Positions 18,539 to 27,272 of a DNA stretch of 64,000 nucleotides are shown here, one piece after another. Both the position numbers and the translations under genes were made by a program. The DNA comes from JBEBSD01 sp040394475 (lineage in GTDB: Bacteria; Bacteroidota; Bacteroidia; Cytophagales; Spirosomataceae): contig JBEBSD010000014.1 in assembly GCA_040394475.1 (NCBI GenBank), positions 1 to 64,000 on the forward strand, read 5' to 3'. Position 1 is the stretch's first letter. Each line of letters opens with the position of its first letter. The notes under the pieces are model-generated. The model was not told the DNA's origin and did not search any database. It saw nothing but the letters and a program-made list of their open reading frames with translations.

Positions 18539-19234
18539 ATGAGTTTACATATTACAACTGCCCAGAATGTGGGAGTATCGTATGAGGTGGCCAGTATAGG
18601 CGACCGGATTGTGGCACAATTGATTGATTATGTCATCTATGTAGTCTGGTTCCTGGGAGGGGTATCCCTGCTCAGCCTGGCCGGATTGGGCGCTACCTGG
18701 CAGGTAATCGCAGGCGTGCTTTTACCGATTATGTGCTATCCGTTGCTATGCGAGTATTTTTTAAATGGCCAGACGTTGGGTAAAATGGCCTTGGGGATTC
18801 GGGTGGTCATGCTGGATGGAAGCAAACCTGCCCTCAGCGCTTACCTGATGCGATGGCTGCTGGCCATTGTCGATATTTCACTTTTTTCAGGGTTAGTGGC
18901 AGTACTGGCGATCGTCATAACCGGAAAGGGACAGCGTGTAGGAGATATTGCTGCGGGTACCGCCGTGATCAAAATGAAACCCTTCACCCGGTTTCAGGAT
19001 ACGCTGCTGCCGGAGCTCCCTGCTGATTACACCCCCAGTTATTATGGCGTCAGCCTGCTTTCAGACAGGGACATTGCCACGCTGAAGAAAGTACTGGCTT
19101 CCCGCCATCCTGAAGCGTTGGAGGCGGCGGCCCGGAGAATGGAAGAATTGCTCGGGATCCTCCGGAAGGAAGAAGCGTCAGCATTTTTAAAGACCCTTAT
19201 CACGGATCACCACTACCTGGCCGATCAGGAATAG
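18539..19234 (+). CDS. RDD-family membrane protein
   Basis: 231 residues from the ATG at 18539 (a TTG three bases earlier is the alternative). The RDD domain fills the first 150 residues: SIGDRIVAQLIDYVI supplies the Arg-Asp-Asp motif, followed by membrane helices and the second conserved segment NGQTLGKMALGIRVV. The cytoplasmic tail (about 150-231) includes YYGVSLLSDRDIATLKKVL and a charged helix. RDD proteins are poorly understood; some are ion antiporters, and many Bacteroidota genes of this type stand next to stage II sporulation M/DUF58-like genes, which are absent here. It converges on the HiPIP-like gene with a 22-bp gap. Confidence 0.85.
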   Translation: MSLHITTAQNVGVSYEVASIGDRIVAQLIDYVIYVVWFLGGVSLLSLAGLGATWQVIAGVLLPIMCYPLLCEYFLNGQTLGKMALGIRVVMLDGSKPALSAYLMRWLLAIVDISLFSGLVAVLAIVITGKGQRVGDIAAGTAVIKMKPFTRFQDTLLPELPADYTPSYYGVSLLSDRDIATLKKVLASRHPEALEAAARRMEELLGILRKEEASAFLKTLITDHHYLADQE

Positions 19235-19256
19235 TCTGGGGCCGTCTCCGACAGAT

Positions 19257-19628
19257 TCACTCGTCCTGCGGCGCCCAGTAGGTGCAGTAGGCGCCGGATA
19301 AAACGGGTCCTTTAAAAAGCATGCAACCCCCGCATCCGATATCTGCGGTATTGCCGGGGACAAACAGTTTACAGTTTTCGCAGGTGTTATCGGGTATGGG
19401 TGTTTTTTCCACGTAACCCAGGGCCTGCCGTTTTTCCAGTTCTCCGGCAGCGACCCCGGAGAAATCCGTACAGGGATCGCCCGCGGGTTCCTTGGGCGTT
19501 TCGGTCGGGGGGTGCCGGGAGTTCCCTCCGCCACAGGCAGCAGCAAAGGCTCCCGCTCCAAAGAACAGCAGCCCGTTTGTAAAGGCGCTTTTACAAAATA
19601 ACCGGCGCGATACCTCCTTGTCTTTCAT
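19257..19628 (-). CDS. High-potential iron-sulfur protein-like periplasmic protein
   Basis: 123 residues with a Tat signal (SRRLFCKSAFTNG, then a hydrophobic stretch ending AAACGG, which could also act as a lipobox). The mature part has the cysteine pattern CENCKLF, CGGCMLF and GAYCTYW, resembling HiPIPs, which bind one [4Fe-4S] cluster through four cysteines and carry single electrons in the periplasm. Tat export agrees with cofactor loading in the cytoplasm. A -7-like TATATTTG ends six bases before the ATG, implying a leaderless or nearly leaderless mRNA, and the TGGTCTGTG palindrome lies over the upstream promoter region. The partner enzyme is unknown; the neighbouring PVC-type dehydrogenase is a tempting but unproven candidate. 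Confidence 0.75.
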   Translation of the reverse strand: MKDKEVSRRLFCKSAFTNGLLFFGAGAFAAACGGGNSRHPPTETPKEPAGDPCTDFSGVAAGELEKRQALGYVEKTPIPDNTCENCKLFVPGNTADIGCGGCMLFKGPVLSGAYCTYWAPQDE

Positions 19629-19633
19629 TTACA

Positions 19634-19641
19634 CAAATATA
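19634..19641 (-). promoter_or_regulatory. -7 promoter element of the HiPIP-like gene
   Basis: On the minus strand these bases read TATATTTG, a perfect TAnnTTTG element, 6-13 bases before the ATG at 19628. Transcription would start at or next to the start codon. No TTTG occurs 20 bases upstream; instead the region is occupied by the palindrome at 19658-19681. Confidence 0.4.
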
Positions 19642-19657
19642 AGTTGTTGTGATCTCC

Positions 19658-19681
19658 ATGGTCTGTGTCCCCACAGACCAT
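19658..19681. repeat. TGGTCTGTG palindrome (left element)
   Basis: ATGGTCTGTG (19658-19667), a four-base loop, and CACAGACCAT (19672-19681) form a perfect 10-base inverted repeat. It uses the same core as the array to its right and as the palindrome at 34653. It lies about 30 bases upstream of the HiPIP-like start codon. Confidence 0.8.
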
Positions 19682-19728
19682 TTTATATACCAGCCAGAAA
19701 CTACCCGCCAGCCAGAAAGAGAATCCAC

Positions 19729-19900
19729 GAAGAAACAACGTGGTCTGTGAAAATACAAAGTGGTCTGTGGGATATAACATGGTCTGTGAAGAAACAACGT
19801 GGTCTGTGAAAATACAAAGTGGTCTGTGGGATATAACATGGTCTGTGAAGAAACAACGTGGTCTCTGAAAATACAAAGTGGTCTGTGGGACACAGACCAC
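19729..19900. repeat. Tandem array of a 59-bp unit built on TGGTCTGTG, ending in a palindrome
   Basis: The 9-base core TGGTCTGTG starts at 19741, 19761, 19780, 19800, 19820, 19839, 19859 (one mismatch) and 19879. Three spacers, aaaatacaaag, ggatataaca and aagaaacaacg, alternate in fixed order, so the true unit is 59 bp (20+19+20), present almost three times; a partial unit begins at 19729. The last core is followed by GGA and an inverted CACAGACCAC (19891-19900), making a 10-base hairpin. Because 59 is not divisible by three, the reading frames through it are not proteins. It separates the HiPIP-like gene from the stop codon of the dehydrogenase gene at 19913. Confidence 0.9.
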
Positions 19901-19912
19901 GGACCACGGTTA

Positions 19913-21985
19913 TTAATCTGTCTCTTCCATTGCCCGGAGCAAGGCAGGCGGCTGTTTACTTTCCGGAGAGGCGCGCTTTAACCCTTTTTTCAGTCCCCGG
20001 AGCAGGCTTTTCCGGAAAGGTTCCGGATAGGTGTCCAGGTTATTGCTGAGGGTGGTCAGTTCCCGGGGATGGTTCCGGGCGCCCATGACATTGCCGGCCT
20101 CTTCCAGGAATTGGGCGGCCGGACCTTCGTTGGAAAAAAATGTGCTCCGGGTACTCAGGAAATTAATAAAAGAGAGGGATGAACCGGCGGCGGAACTGAT
20201 AACAGCGGTGCGGAACAGGGCTTCACCAGCATATTTTTCCAGAATACCTGCCAGGGCTTCCCGGACACCGGCTCCTTCGAATTGTCCCAGGCTAAGCGCT
20301 GCCTGCAGCGTTACCCGGTCGTCATCGTCGGTTGCCAGGGCGATGAGGTCAGGAAGGTTCTGCGGATACCGTTCGGAAACAATCGCCCCGTGGATGCGTA
20401 CACCCGGATGGGGATCTTTAAGCGCTGCTTTTGCCAGACGGGCATCCATCGCTCCGAGCCCGTCCAGCGCATAGAAAGCATGCAGGCGGGCACGGGGGTC
20501 GGAGTGGGTTTCAACTAACAGGCGGAGTGCGGGAATGACCGATCGGTCCTGGCGTTCCAGCAGCAGCCGTTGGGCATTCAGCCGCCACCACTGGTTGGGA
20601 TGTGCCAGGTAGGGGACCAGTTCGCCGGTGCTTTTTTCTCCCAGCCGGATATCCTTCAGGTCTCTTTTACTGCCCGCGGCGGGAAAGATCCGGTAAATCC
20701 GTCCCTTGTCTTTACCCGCTTCGAAATCCATATCTGCCTTCAGATCGTCGGGAATCGAGACGGGCGTTTCGATGTGCTGCAAGTACATGTCCACGACATA
20801 CAGATAGCCATCCGGGCCGGTGGAGAGCGTAACAGGCCGGAACCATGAGTCGGTAGCAGCCAGGAACTCGCGGTCCGTTTCGTCCGGTGCCCGGGTGGCT
20901 TCAAATTCAGCCTTTCCTTTACGGGATTTCAGTACAGTGCGGTGGATGAGGTTGCCGGCCACTTCTCCTGTGAAAATGGAGCCATAATAGTCGTCGGGAA
21001 AAGCATCACCCCCATAAAAAGTACCGCCGGATGCTCCGGTAAAATGCCCCTCAGCCCATTCGGTCCGGTTAAGTCCCAGTGAATCGTACTGATGCTGCCG
21101 GCGGCGACTGCGCTCGGCCCGCCAATAGGGAGGCGGGGTTTTCTGGAACATGACATCGTCTTCGTAAATTTTGACACTGCCGCGTGCAGACGGCAGAAAG
21201 GCGTGTCGGCGCAGGTAGCGGCCGGCAATAGGCGCCTGTTGGATGTAAAGGGTATTCTGTGTGAAAAAACGGTTCCCCCAGTCATCGATCGCCAACCCGA
21301 ACTGTCCGCCTCCCGATTCGGTTTCGAATTGATTGTTATCCAGGCGAAACCGGAAATCGGCCCCGCTCACATTCAAGGGTTCGGCCTGCGGTTCATTGCC
21401 TCTTTGTACCTGGCCGGCCTGTCCGTGGTTATTGCCGTAAATCCAGTTATCGACACCAAAGCGGAGACTGGTGATCTGCGCTTCGGAGTTGCGGTCGAAG
21501 AAACCGGTGAATAACACCTCTTTAATGTCCGCTTTGTAGTCGCCGGTGGTGTCTTTCAAGTAAACTATTTCAGGGGCGGCCGTTACCAGGATACCACCTT
21601 TCCAGGGCAGGACGCTCGTGGCGCTCGCCAATTTGTCTGCAAACACGAAGGCGGTGTCAATTTTTCCGTCCCCGTCGGTATCTTTCAGGAATTTTATGAG
21701 CCCTTTCGGATTGACCGAATCGGCCTGAAAGGGATAATCGGCCATTTCAATAACATATACACCGCCATTTTCATCAAAAGCCATGTCTACCGGCGACTGT
21801 ACATACGGTTCGGTGGCGAACGGTTCAATGGCAAATCCTTCTTTTAGCTGGAACGTTTTCATGGATTCCTCCGGCGACAGCCCATCGGGGTAACGGGGGG
21901 ATTGCCGACAGGAGGCGATCACGAAAACCAATATTCCGGTCAGGAACAGGCGATTCAGGTGTTTCTGGTAAATCATCTGTAACAT
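19913..21985 (-). CDS. PVC-type membrane-bound dehydrogenase domain lipoprotein with HEAT repeats, no haem motif
   Basis: 690 residues. The N-terminus has a lipobox-like VIASC (Cys26). Residues 40-440 form a six-bladed propeller of the Piru_Ver type: EGFAIEPFATEP, SPVDMAFDENGGVYV, DTDGDGKIDTAFVF, FGVDNWIYGNNHG, STGPDGYLYVVDMY. Residues 460-690 are HEAT-like helical repeats (WRLNAQRLLLE, DPRARLHAFYALDGLG, VTLQAALSLG). Known family members usually carry a C-terminal cytochrome c domain with CxxCH. None exists here: the only Cys in the lipobox region is Cys26 and no CxxCH is present. The stop codon lies 13 bases from the TGGTCTGTG array. Role is probably periplasmic oxidation of a sugar or alcohol. 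The missing haem domain could be natural or the result of a rearrangement at the repeats. Confidence 0.82.
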   Translation of the reverse strand: MLQMIYQKHLNRLFLTGILVFVIASCRQSPRYPDGLSPEESMKTFQLKEGFAIEPFATEPYVQSPVDMAFDENGGVYVIEMADYPFQADSVNPKGLIKFLKDTDGDGKIDTAFVFADKLASATSVLPWKGGILVTAAPEIVYLKDTTGDYKADIKEVLFTGFFDRNSEAQITSLRFGVDNWIYGNNHGQAGQVQRGNEPQAEPLNVSGADFRFRLDNNQFETESGGGQFGLAIDDWGNRFFTQNTLYIQQAPIAGRYLRRHAFLPSARGSVKIYEDDVMFQKTPPPYWRAERSRRRQHQYDSLGLNRTEWAEGHFTGASGGTFYGGDAFPDDYYGSIFTGEVAGNLIHRTVLKSRKGKAEFEATRAPDETDREFLAATDSWFRPVTLSTGPDGYLYVVDMYLQHIETPVSIPDDLKADMDFEAGKDKGRIYRIFPAAGSKRDLKDIRLGEKSTGELVPYLAHPNQWWRLNAQRLLLERQDRSVIPALRLLVETHSDPRARLHAFYALDGLGAMDARLAKAALKDPHPGVRIHGAIVSERYPQNLPDLIALATDDDDRVTLQAALSLGQFEGAGVREALAGILEKYAGEALFRTAVISSAAGSSLSFINFLSTRSTFFSNEGPAAQFLEEAGNVMGARNHPRELTTLSNNLDTYPEPFRKSLLRGLKKGLKRASPESKQPPALLRAMEETD

Positions 21986-22064
21986 AAGTAATTTTTTATA
22001 AACGGGTTTTGTTGGTTTCTCTAACGGGACGGAGGCGATCGTGAGTGTTTAAAAAGGTATCCTA

Positions 22065-23432
22065 TCATCGGGAGTTCCCGGCTTTTGTCCTCGCTTCATT
22101 CAACAGGCGCACCGCGGTTCCGACCAATAGAAGGCCGGCTTCATCGGTTCCTACGGTTCCGTGGGTCATTTCATAACCTCCTTTCTCTTTTTCACCGGGG
22201 AGACCCACATAGTGTACGCCATTTCCGTTGGAATAGCCTATTACGAGAGTGTGCGGGAAAGGGGAACGGTCGCGAATGGCAGTTCCGAGGTCGGTGAGGG
22301 GCTCGCCCGGCAAGGTGACGAATGCCAGGGGGCCTATAGTCAATACCTGTACTTCGGCAGCGACAGCATCCAGCCCGGTGCGCTGTTTGCCGGTTGTGTC
22401 CAATGGTAACGCAATTTCCGAATTGATGATGACCAGGGAGTCGGGGATCAGCCGGGTTCCGAACCGGAAAGCGGCCTGCCCTCTTTCGGCTATCCCTTTT
22501 CCCATTTCCGTAACCGCTTCCCGTCCCCGCCGCCAGGGGTTGATATCTCCCGCCGCCCCTTGCAGGAACATTACATTCCCTCCCAATCGGCTTTGAAGCT
22601 GAGCGGCGGCTTCCCCGGGCCAGTCTGCGGTGAGTTCTTCTGAATAAGGATAGATCGCCACGGAGTGTATGGCTGCATGGAACAGTGTTACGAGGTTGTC
22701 ACCCTGTTCGTCCCGGAAGGAGACGATACTCATTGTACGGTCCAGCGGTCCGTAATTACTCCCGTCGGTTAAGAGCAGCGGATTGTATTCAGGATGCCTG
22801 AAGTTATATCCCTGAGGGGTATTGCTTCCGGCGGTTCCCCACTCGGGCAGGCGCGGGCGGCGATTGTTGGCGAAGGCCGATATATCGGCTTTGCCAATCC
22901 ATAACGTCGCTGGTTTCAGGTTACGGTCGGCGTCACCGGCGGCGGCTACCGTATGGGCGATCAGGTCGGTCATCCATTTTCTGAAAGGGGGGTCGTTGTT
23001 TTGGGCGGGCATATACCGGATGGCCCACCAGGTGTCCCGTTCGGCTCCTCTGAATCCCTCCTCATAGACAGGCGCCCAGGGGGCCGAGTGGGTATGGGTG
23101 GCGGTGACCAGGATATTGTAAAACGGGATTCCCAGTGCATGTGCCAAGGCTGTCCGGATTTCGTGGGTGGCCGATTCTCCGGCATCCACCAGTTCGAGGC
23201 TGACAAGGGCGCTTTTGTGGCGACCGTCACTTATGACGACTACCCGGACATTCAGCGGGTCGTGTACGTGGGTATAAGGCTTCCCCGTAATCCAGTTGTT
23301 AACGGCGAGGGGAGGGGTGATGTCCCGCTGGCCGAAACCGACCATGAGGTTCGGAGCTTGCGCCTGTAACCCGGTAGCTGCCCCCCCAAATAACACAAAA
23401 ATACAAAAACGAAAAAGCCAGATTTTGTACAT
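22065..23432 (-). CDS. Neutral/alkaline ceramidase-family secreted amidase
   Basis: 455 residues from the ATG at 23432, which starts directly at a signal peptide (WLFRFCIFVLFGG, ending LQAQ). A longer frame from 23567 overlaps the next gene. Conserved blocks of the neutral ceramidase N-terminal domain: GFGQRDITPPLA, VSLELVDAG, NILVTATHTHSAP (zinc histidines), FHAAIHSVAIYP, FLQGAAGDINP and FVTLPGEPLTDLG. The family hydrolyses the N-acyl bond of ceramides, but Bacteroidota homologues of this size often lack the C-terminal domain and may act on other amides or esters. It follows the beta-helix gene by about 30 bp in a leftward operon. Confidence 0.85.
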   Translation of the reverse strand: MYKIWLFRFCIFVLFGGAATGLQAQAPNLMVGFGQRDITPPLAVNNWITGKPYTHVHDPLNVRVVVISDGRHKSALVSLELVDAGESATHEIRTALAHALGIPFYNILVTATHTHSAPWAPVYEEGFRGAERDTWWAIRYMPAQNNDPPFRKWMTDLIAHTVAAAGDADRNLKPATLWIGKADISAFANNRRPRLPEWGTAGSNTPQGYNFRHPEYNPLLLTDGSNYGPLDRTMSIVSFRDEQGDNLVTLFHAAIHSVAIYPYSEELTADWPGEAAAQLQSRLGGNVMFLQGAAGDINPWRRGREAVTEMGKGIAERGQAAFRFGTRLIPDSLVIINSEIALPLDTTGKQRTGLDAVAAEVQVLTIGPLAFVTLPGEPLTDLGTAIRDRSPFPHTLVIGYSNGNGVHYVGLPGEKEKGGYEMTHGTVGTDEAGLLLVGTAVRLLNEARTKAGNSR

Positions 23433-23463
23433 ATAAATAGGGCATAAAAGACCATAGGACTGC

Positions 23464-24633
23464 CTATCTCGGGAAGGAGGCCTTTGAACCGTATACATTA
23501 TCCAATACACGGGTTTTTGTGAAATTGTACAAATTGACAGCCTTGTTCTGTTCTCCCTGTCCGGCAAACCAGTTCTGGTAGACCTCCGCTTTGTTCAGCG
23601 GGTTGCCCCTGATGCCTATCGCAGCCTGGGGAGGGTAAAACGTATTGTTGTATATTTCGATGGTAGTGCCAGCAATGTTCGTTCCGTCTTTCCGGTCTTT
23701 ACCCCCATGCATATCGAAACAATGACTGAGGGAGGTCCCCAGCTCAATGTTATGGCGGGCCGTATAGCCGCAACCCGGTTCGCCGGTCCCGGCTATAGAA
23801 TGCCGGTTGCTGTCGAACTGATTGTATTCGATTAGGGAGCTGGCTTTTTTATGGGCGATACCGTAGCCTAACCCGTTATATTGACAATGATGGATGAAAT
23901 TGTGATGGATATGATGATTGTCTCCGTCTTCCAGAAAAACCCCGGCATGGGAGCAGGCAGAAATCTCGCAATTGTCCATTTCGAAGTGTTTTCCGGCAAC
24001 CTGTATGCCTCTCGACACGGGGAATTTATAGTAATAGGCGTTTCCCTCTCCTCCCGGTCCGAATGCCTTCCGGTGGTGTTCCAGGTAACGCTTGGGATTC
24101 GGTCCCTGCAGCCGTAATCCGGTGATGCGCACATTCGGACCGGTTACCTGAACCATCTTCGGAGTGTTCAGGGAATCACTGATCAACAGGGCGCCTTTTG
24201 AGCCTCTGTACCCCCGGTTGCTGGCAAGTGTAACCCCCTCCGGTATTTCCAGGACGAATTTTTCAACGTAAATAAGTGTCGTCAGGTCAATTTCGGCGTC
24301 CGGGGCGATAAAGACCGTCTGGCCCGGAGTAGCTTTGGCAAGGGCCGCTACCAGTGAATCCAGATCGGCAACCTGATAGTCACCACGGGTGATGATATGC
24401 TGATACCCGGCACCCCCGCCGATAGGTCCCTGTTTGTCTGGCCGGGCGCCGTACACCTTTCCTTTCACGGTGATCCAGCTGTTCCGGGCCAGGGGTGCCT
24501 TTTCCGAACTCTGAACGGGCTTACCTGCGGTGATGACTGGAAGAAGAGTGCCTGCCAGCAGGGCTTGTATAAAATACCGTCTGGATTCTGCCGCTCTGTC
24601 TCTTAAAAGTGTAGTAGGTTTAAAACGCTTCAT
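23464..24633 (-). CDS. Exported right-handed beta-helix (pectate lyase-like) protein
   Basis: 389 residues. A twin-arginine-like signal (AESRRYFIQALLAGTLLP) is followed by a beta-helix. Segments typical of the fold and of chondroitinase-B/pectate lyase-like proteins include PGQTVFIAPDAEIDLTT, GPNVRITGLRLQGP, MDNCEISACSHAGVFLE, HHNFIHHCQYNG, and IEIYNNTFYPP. His-rich turns (DNHHIHHN) are common in parallel beta-helix proteins with surface metal or glycan sites. It lies between the ceramidase-like gene and an oxidoreductase in the same operon. Whether it is a lyase, hydrolase or binding protein is not clear. Confidence 0.8.
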   Translation of the reverse strand: MKRFKPTTLLRDRAAESRRYFIQALLAGTLLPVITAGKPVQSSEKAPLARNSWITVKGKVYGARPDKQGPIGGGAGYQHIITRGDYQVADLDSLVAALAKATPGQTVFIAPDAEIDLTTLIYVEKFVLEIPEGVTLASNRGYRGSKGALLISDSLNTPKMVQVTGPNVRITGLRLQGPNPKRYLEHHRKAFGPGGEGNAYYYKFPVSRGIQVAGKHFEMDNCEISACSHAGVFLEDGDNHHIHHNFIHHCQYNGLGYGIAHKKASSLIEYNQFDSNRHSIAGTGEPGCGYTARHNIELGTSLSHCFDMHGGKDRKDGTNIAGTTIEIYNNTFYPPQAAIGIRGNPLNKAEVYQNWFAGQGEQNKAVNLYNFTKTRVLDNVYGSKASFPR

Positions 24634-24760
24634 ATCTGAATGCCTGTTTGTTTTAGAATAGGATACTCTTTTTACAACGGTCGCGGACGCCTGAATGATA
24701 CAAGGGGCGGGCTATCCGCAGGGAAAAAGAATATACGCGTGAACGGCTGTTTTCCGGTGT

Positions 24761-25816
24761 TCAGGGCAGGTGGATTTCCTTACCGCTTCGCGCGCTTTCA
24801 TAGATGGCCCGGATGATTGCCACTGATTTCCGGCCTTCGGGACCTCCCACCTGAGGGGGACGATGAGCGGCGATGGCCTGGATCATCTCTTCAAGTTGTG
24901 CCTGGTGCCCTTTGAAGCTGATGGCTGCCGGATCGGCTACACCCCCCTGAGAAAGCTGCTTGCCGGCATGCAATTCCCGTATCAGGCGGTCATCGGGTTC
25001 TTCATCGCGGAATTGCCAGGTTATGAGGTTATTTTCTTCTACCACAGCAGAGCCGTCGGTTCCCAGCACTTCCATCCGTTTGAAGGCCCCCGGGTGGATG
25101 GCAGTCGAGCATTCGATGGTGCCGAGAGCGCCGCTGGCAAATCGTACGGAGGCCACTACGGTATCTTCTACCTCAATTTCATGGTGGCGCCGGTTGGCGA
25201 CGTAGGCATGGACCGATGCTACCGGCCCCATGAACCATCGGAGCAGGTCGACGGAATGAATCCCCTGGTTCATCAGAGCGCCACCGCCGTCCAGCTGCCA
25301 GGTGCCTCTCCAGGGGGCTGACTGGTAGTAGGCCTCGGTCCGGCTCCATTTGACATACGCATTCCCGATAACGAGTGAGCCGAAACGGCCTTTTTCAAGC
25401 GCTTTTTTAAGCTGCTGATTGACTTCGTGGTAGCGGGAAGGAAATACCGTTCCGAGGTGGACCCCCGATTTCCGGGCTGCTTCGATCAGCTGGTCACACC
25501 TTTCAAGAGTGATTTCCATTGGTTTTTCGATAAGGCAATGTTTGCCCGCAGCGATACAAACCAGGGCCGGTTCCAGGTGTGCCCCCGATGCTGTGCAGAT
25601 ACAAATAAGATGGATGTCCGGAGAGTCGGCCATGGCTTCGACGGTCGCAAAGACTGGGCAGTGGTGTTTTTCCGCAAACACCGCTGCTTTTTCCTGACTG
25701 CGATTATAGACACCGCGTAACTGTGCATGCGGGATTGCCTGAATAGCCTGTGCATGAAAGTCGGCGATCAAACCGGCGCCAATGATGCCGATACCGATTG
25801 TTTTTTGGGTTTCCAT
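24761..25816 (-). CDS. Cytoplasmic Gfo/Idh/MocA-family oxidoreductase
   Basis: 351 residues without a signal peptide, unlike the other three family members in this window. The N-terminal Rossmann fold has IGIGIIGAGLIADFHAQ, AAGKHCLIEKPMEIT (EKP) and HLGTVFPSRYH. The C-terminal domain has GGGALMNQGIHSVDLLRW with the conserved His of the family (HSVDLL) and SGALGTIECSTA. It would oxidise an imported sugar or cyclitol with NAD(P) in the cytoplasm. Neighbours on both sides encode secreted proteins, so this is the probable intracellular step of the cluster. Confidence 0.9.
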   Translation of the reverse strand: METQKTIGIGIIGAGLIADFHAQAIQAIPHAQLRGVYNRSQEKAAVFAEKHHCPVFATVEAMADSPDIHLICICTASGAHLEPALVCIAAGKHCLIEKPMEITLERCDQLIEAARKSGVHLGTVFPSRYHEVNQQLKKALEKGRFGSLVIGNAYVKWSRTEAYYQSAPWRGTWQLDGGGALMNQGIHSVDLLRWFMGPVASVHAYVANRRHHEIEVEDTVVASVRFASGALGTIECSTAIHPGAFKRMEVLGTDGSAVVEENNLITWQFRDEEPDDRLIRELHAGKQLSQGGVADPAAISFKGHQAQLEEMIQAIAAHRPPQVGGPEGRKSVAIIRAIYESARSGKEIHLP

Positions 25817-25882
25817 TGGTAGGGATTAAAGAATGGGGGCAAACGAGCCAATGGGTAAGTTCTTTTTGCAATTTTGCGGACA

Positions 25883-27205
25883 CTACGGAAGGACCAGGTA
25901 TCGGATCAGGCTATCGTAATCGGTATAATGGGTGTACTTCCGGTTTTGCATCCATAACAATACATTTTTTTGTCCGTGCTGACGGTTACGGGGCACGAAC
26001 GGCCTTACATTGTCATAAGACGAGTTTTGCGTAACAGGGGTAACCTGCCAGTTCATCTGTTGTTCCTGCAGTTGTCCTTTACTTATTTCGAAGCGTCCTT
26101 TCACCTGATGGGAGAAATAAATAACGGAGGGGTCAGAAGGATCGAACGTGATGCCGCCCGAATAGTTCCTCTCCCGTTCGGTAGCGTGGGGAGGGGTTTG
26201 CGGAAACCATTGGCCGGAATCGATGATTTTGCTGTGCTGCCATTCGCGGCCATCAAAGGCGGCATAGTAATACTGGTGAACGGTATCGGTGGGGTACCGG
26301 GTATAGGCAATCACGGGACGACGTTGCCGGTCGACCGCTACATCAAATATCCAGGCTTTGCCGGTAGCGGGCGTAGCACGATAGACAACGCTGGCATCCG
26401 AAGGGTGAAACGGTAATTCCGCTACCGTGCATATCTTACTGCCATCGGCCCGCCAGAAGGCGCCGGCTTCGTAGTAGCAGTAATAGACCGAATTGAGCGG
26501 TTCTACAGCCGGATGGCCATCCGTGAAAATAAGGTGGATTTTAGAAATGCCATCCGAGAAATACTTCACATACGGTCTGTTGTTGACATCCAGGTCTTTA
26601 GAGGTGATCACCACTTTGGGAGCCGACCAGGTTTTACCATGGTCGGAAGAAGTAATCAGGTTGGGCTTAAAGCCAATCCAGCGTCCAAAACAATAAATGG
26701 TGTTATTTTCGGCGGCCAGCATAAAAGGGTTGGCATAGGTATAGGTTTCCCTTACAAAAGTTTTCAGAAGCTGCTCTGTTTTGGGCAGGAATATTTCCGG
26801 CTCTCCGAAACTGGTCACATCCGCAGGAAGAACAGTGGTATTCTGAATGACACCCTTACGTTCTTTATTGCCGCCATGCCAGGTGTACATCGCCAGGATC
26901 CGGTGATCGGGTAAGGCGAGGAAGGCAGGGTTGTCGTGATCGTCTTTTTCCAGGGACGGATACAGGGTTTTGCGTTGGATAACGCCGGTTTCCAGGTCGA
27001 CCGATGCCGCTTCAATATCCCCTTCGCGGGTTACCCAGCCGGTGATCACCACTTGCCGATCCGGATGTGCGTAGATGGCCCTGGGGTCACTGAACCAACA
27101 CCATGCCCCGTTTTCGGACAGGATTCCCGAGGTTTGCGAAAAACCCTCGGGTACGACTGCGAGCAGGAGGATCGTCGGTAAAAAGTATTTGAAAGACCAG
27201 AACAT
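25883..27205 (-). CDS. Secreted BNR_4 repeat protein (glycan-active propeller)
   Basis: 440 residues from the ATG at 27205, which begins the signal peptide (FLPTILLLAVVPEGFSQ); a frame from 27262 adds 19 residues. It opens with NGAWCWFSDPRAIY, the hallmark of the BNR-4 family, followed by ASVDLETG, DDHDNPAFLALPDHRILAMY, and Asp-box-like repeats such as SSDHGKTWSAP. The family propeller occurs in polysaccharide lyases and rhamnosidases acting on ulvan, gum arabic and pectin side chains. Catalytic assignment here would need alignment; a His near the DHDNP segment is a candidate. It belongs to the leftward operon with the oxidoreductases. Confidence 0.8.
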   Translation of the reverse strand: MFWSFKYFLPTILLLAVVPEGFSQTSGILSENGAWCWFSDPRAIYAHPDRQVVITGWVTREGDIEAASVDLETGVIQRKTLYPSLEKDDHDNPAFLALPDHRILAMYTWHGGNKERKGVIQNTTVLPADVTSFGEPEIFLPKTEQLLKTFVRETYTYANPFMLAAENNTIYCFGRWIGFKPNLITSSDHGKTWSAPKVVITSKDLDVNNRPYVKYFSDGISKIHLIFTDGHPAVEPLNSVYYCYYEAGAFWRADGSKICTVAELPFHPSDASVVYRATPATGKAWIFDVAVDRQRRPVIAYTRYPTDTVHQYYYAAFDGREWQHSKIIDSGQWFPQTPPHATERERNYSGGITFDPSDPSVIYFSHQVKGRFEISKGQLQEQQMNWQVTPVTQNSSYDNVRPFVPRNRQHGQKNVLLWMQNRKYTHYTDYDSLIRYLVLP

Positions 27206-27272
27206 GGCAGGAATGCTTTGCTGAAAATAACTGGAAATCAGGGGATATGCCTGTCGCATCATCGGGGCCTGC

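Noticed and set aside
19729..19900. CRISPR array
   Set aside because: The repeats are 9 bases with spacers of 10-11 bases that themselves repeat; no cas genes are in the window.
19591..19981. Several overlapping reading frames across the TGGTCTGTG array on both strands
   Set aside because: They are translations of a 59-bp repeat; the unit is not a multiple of three, so every frame is equally open, and no protein signature is present.
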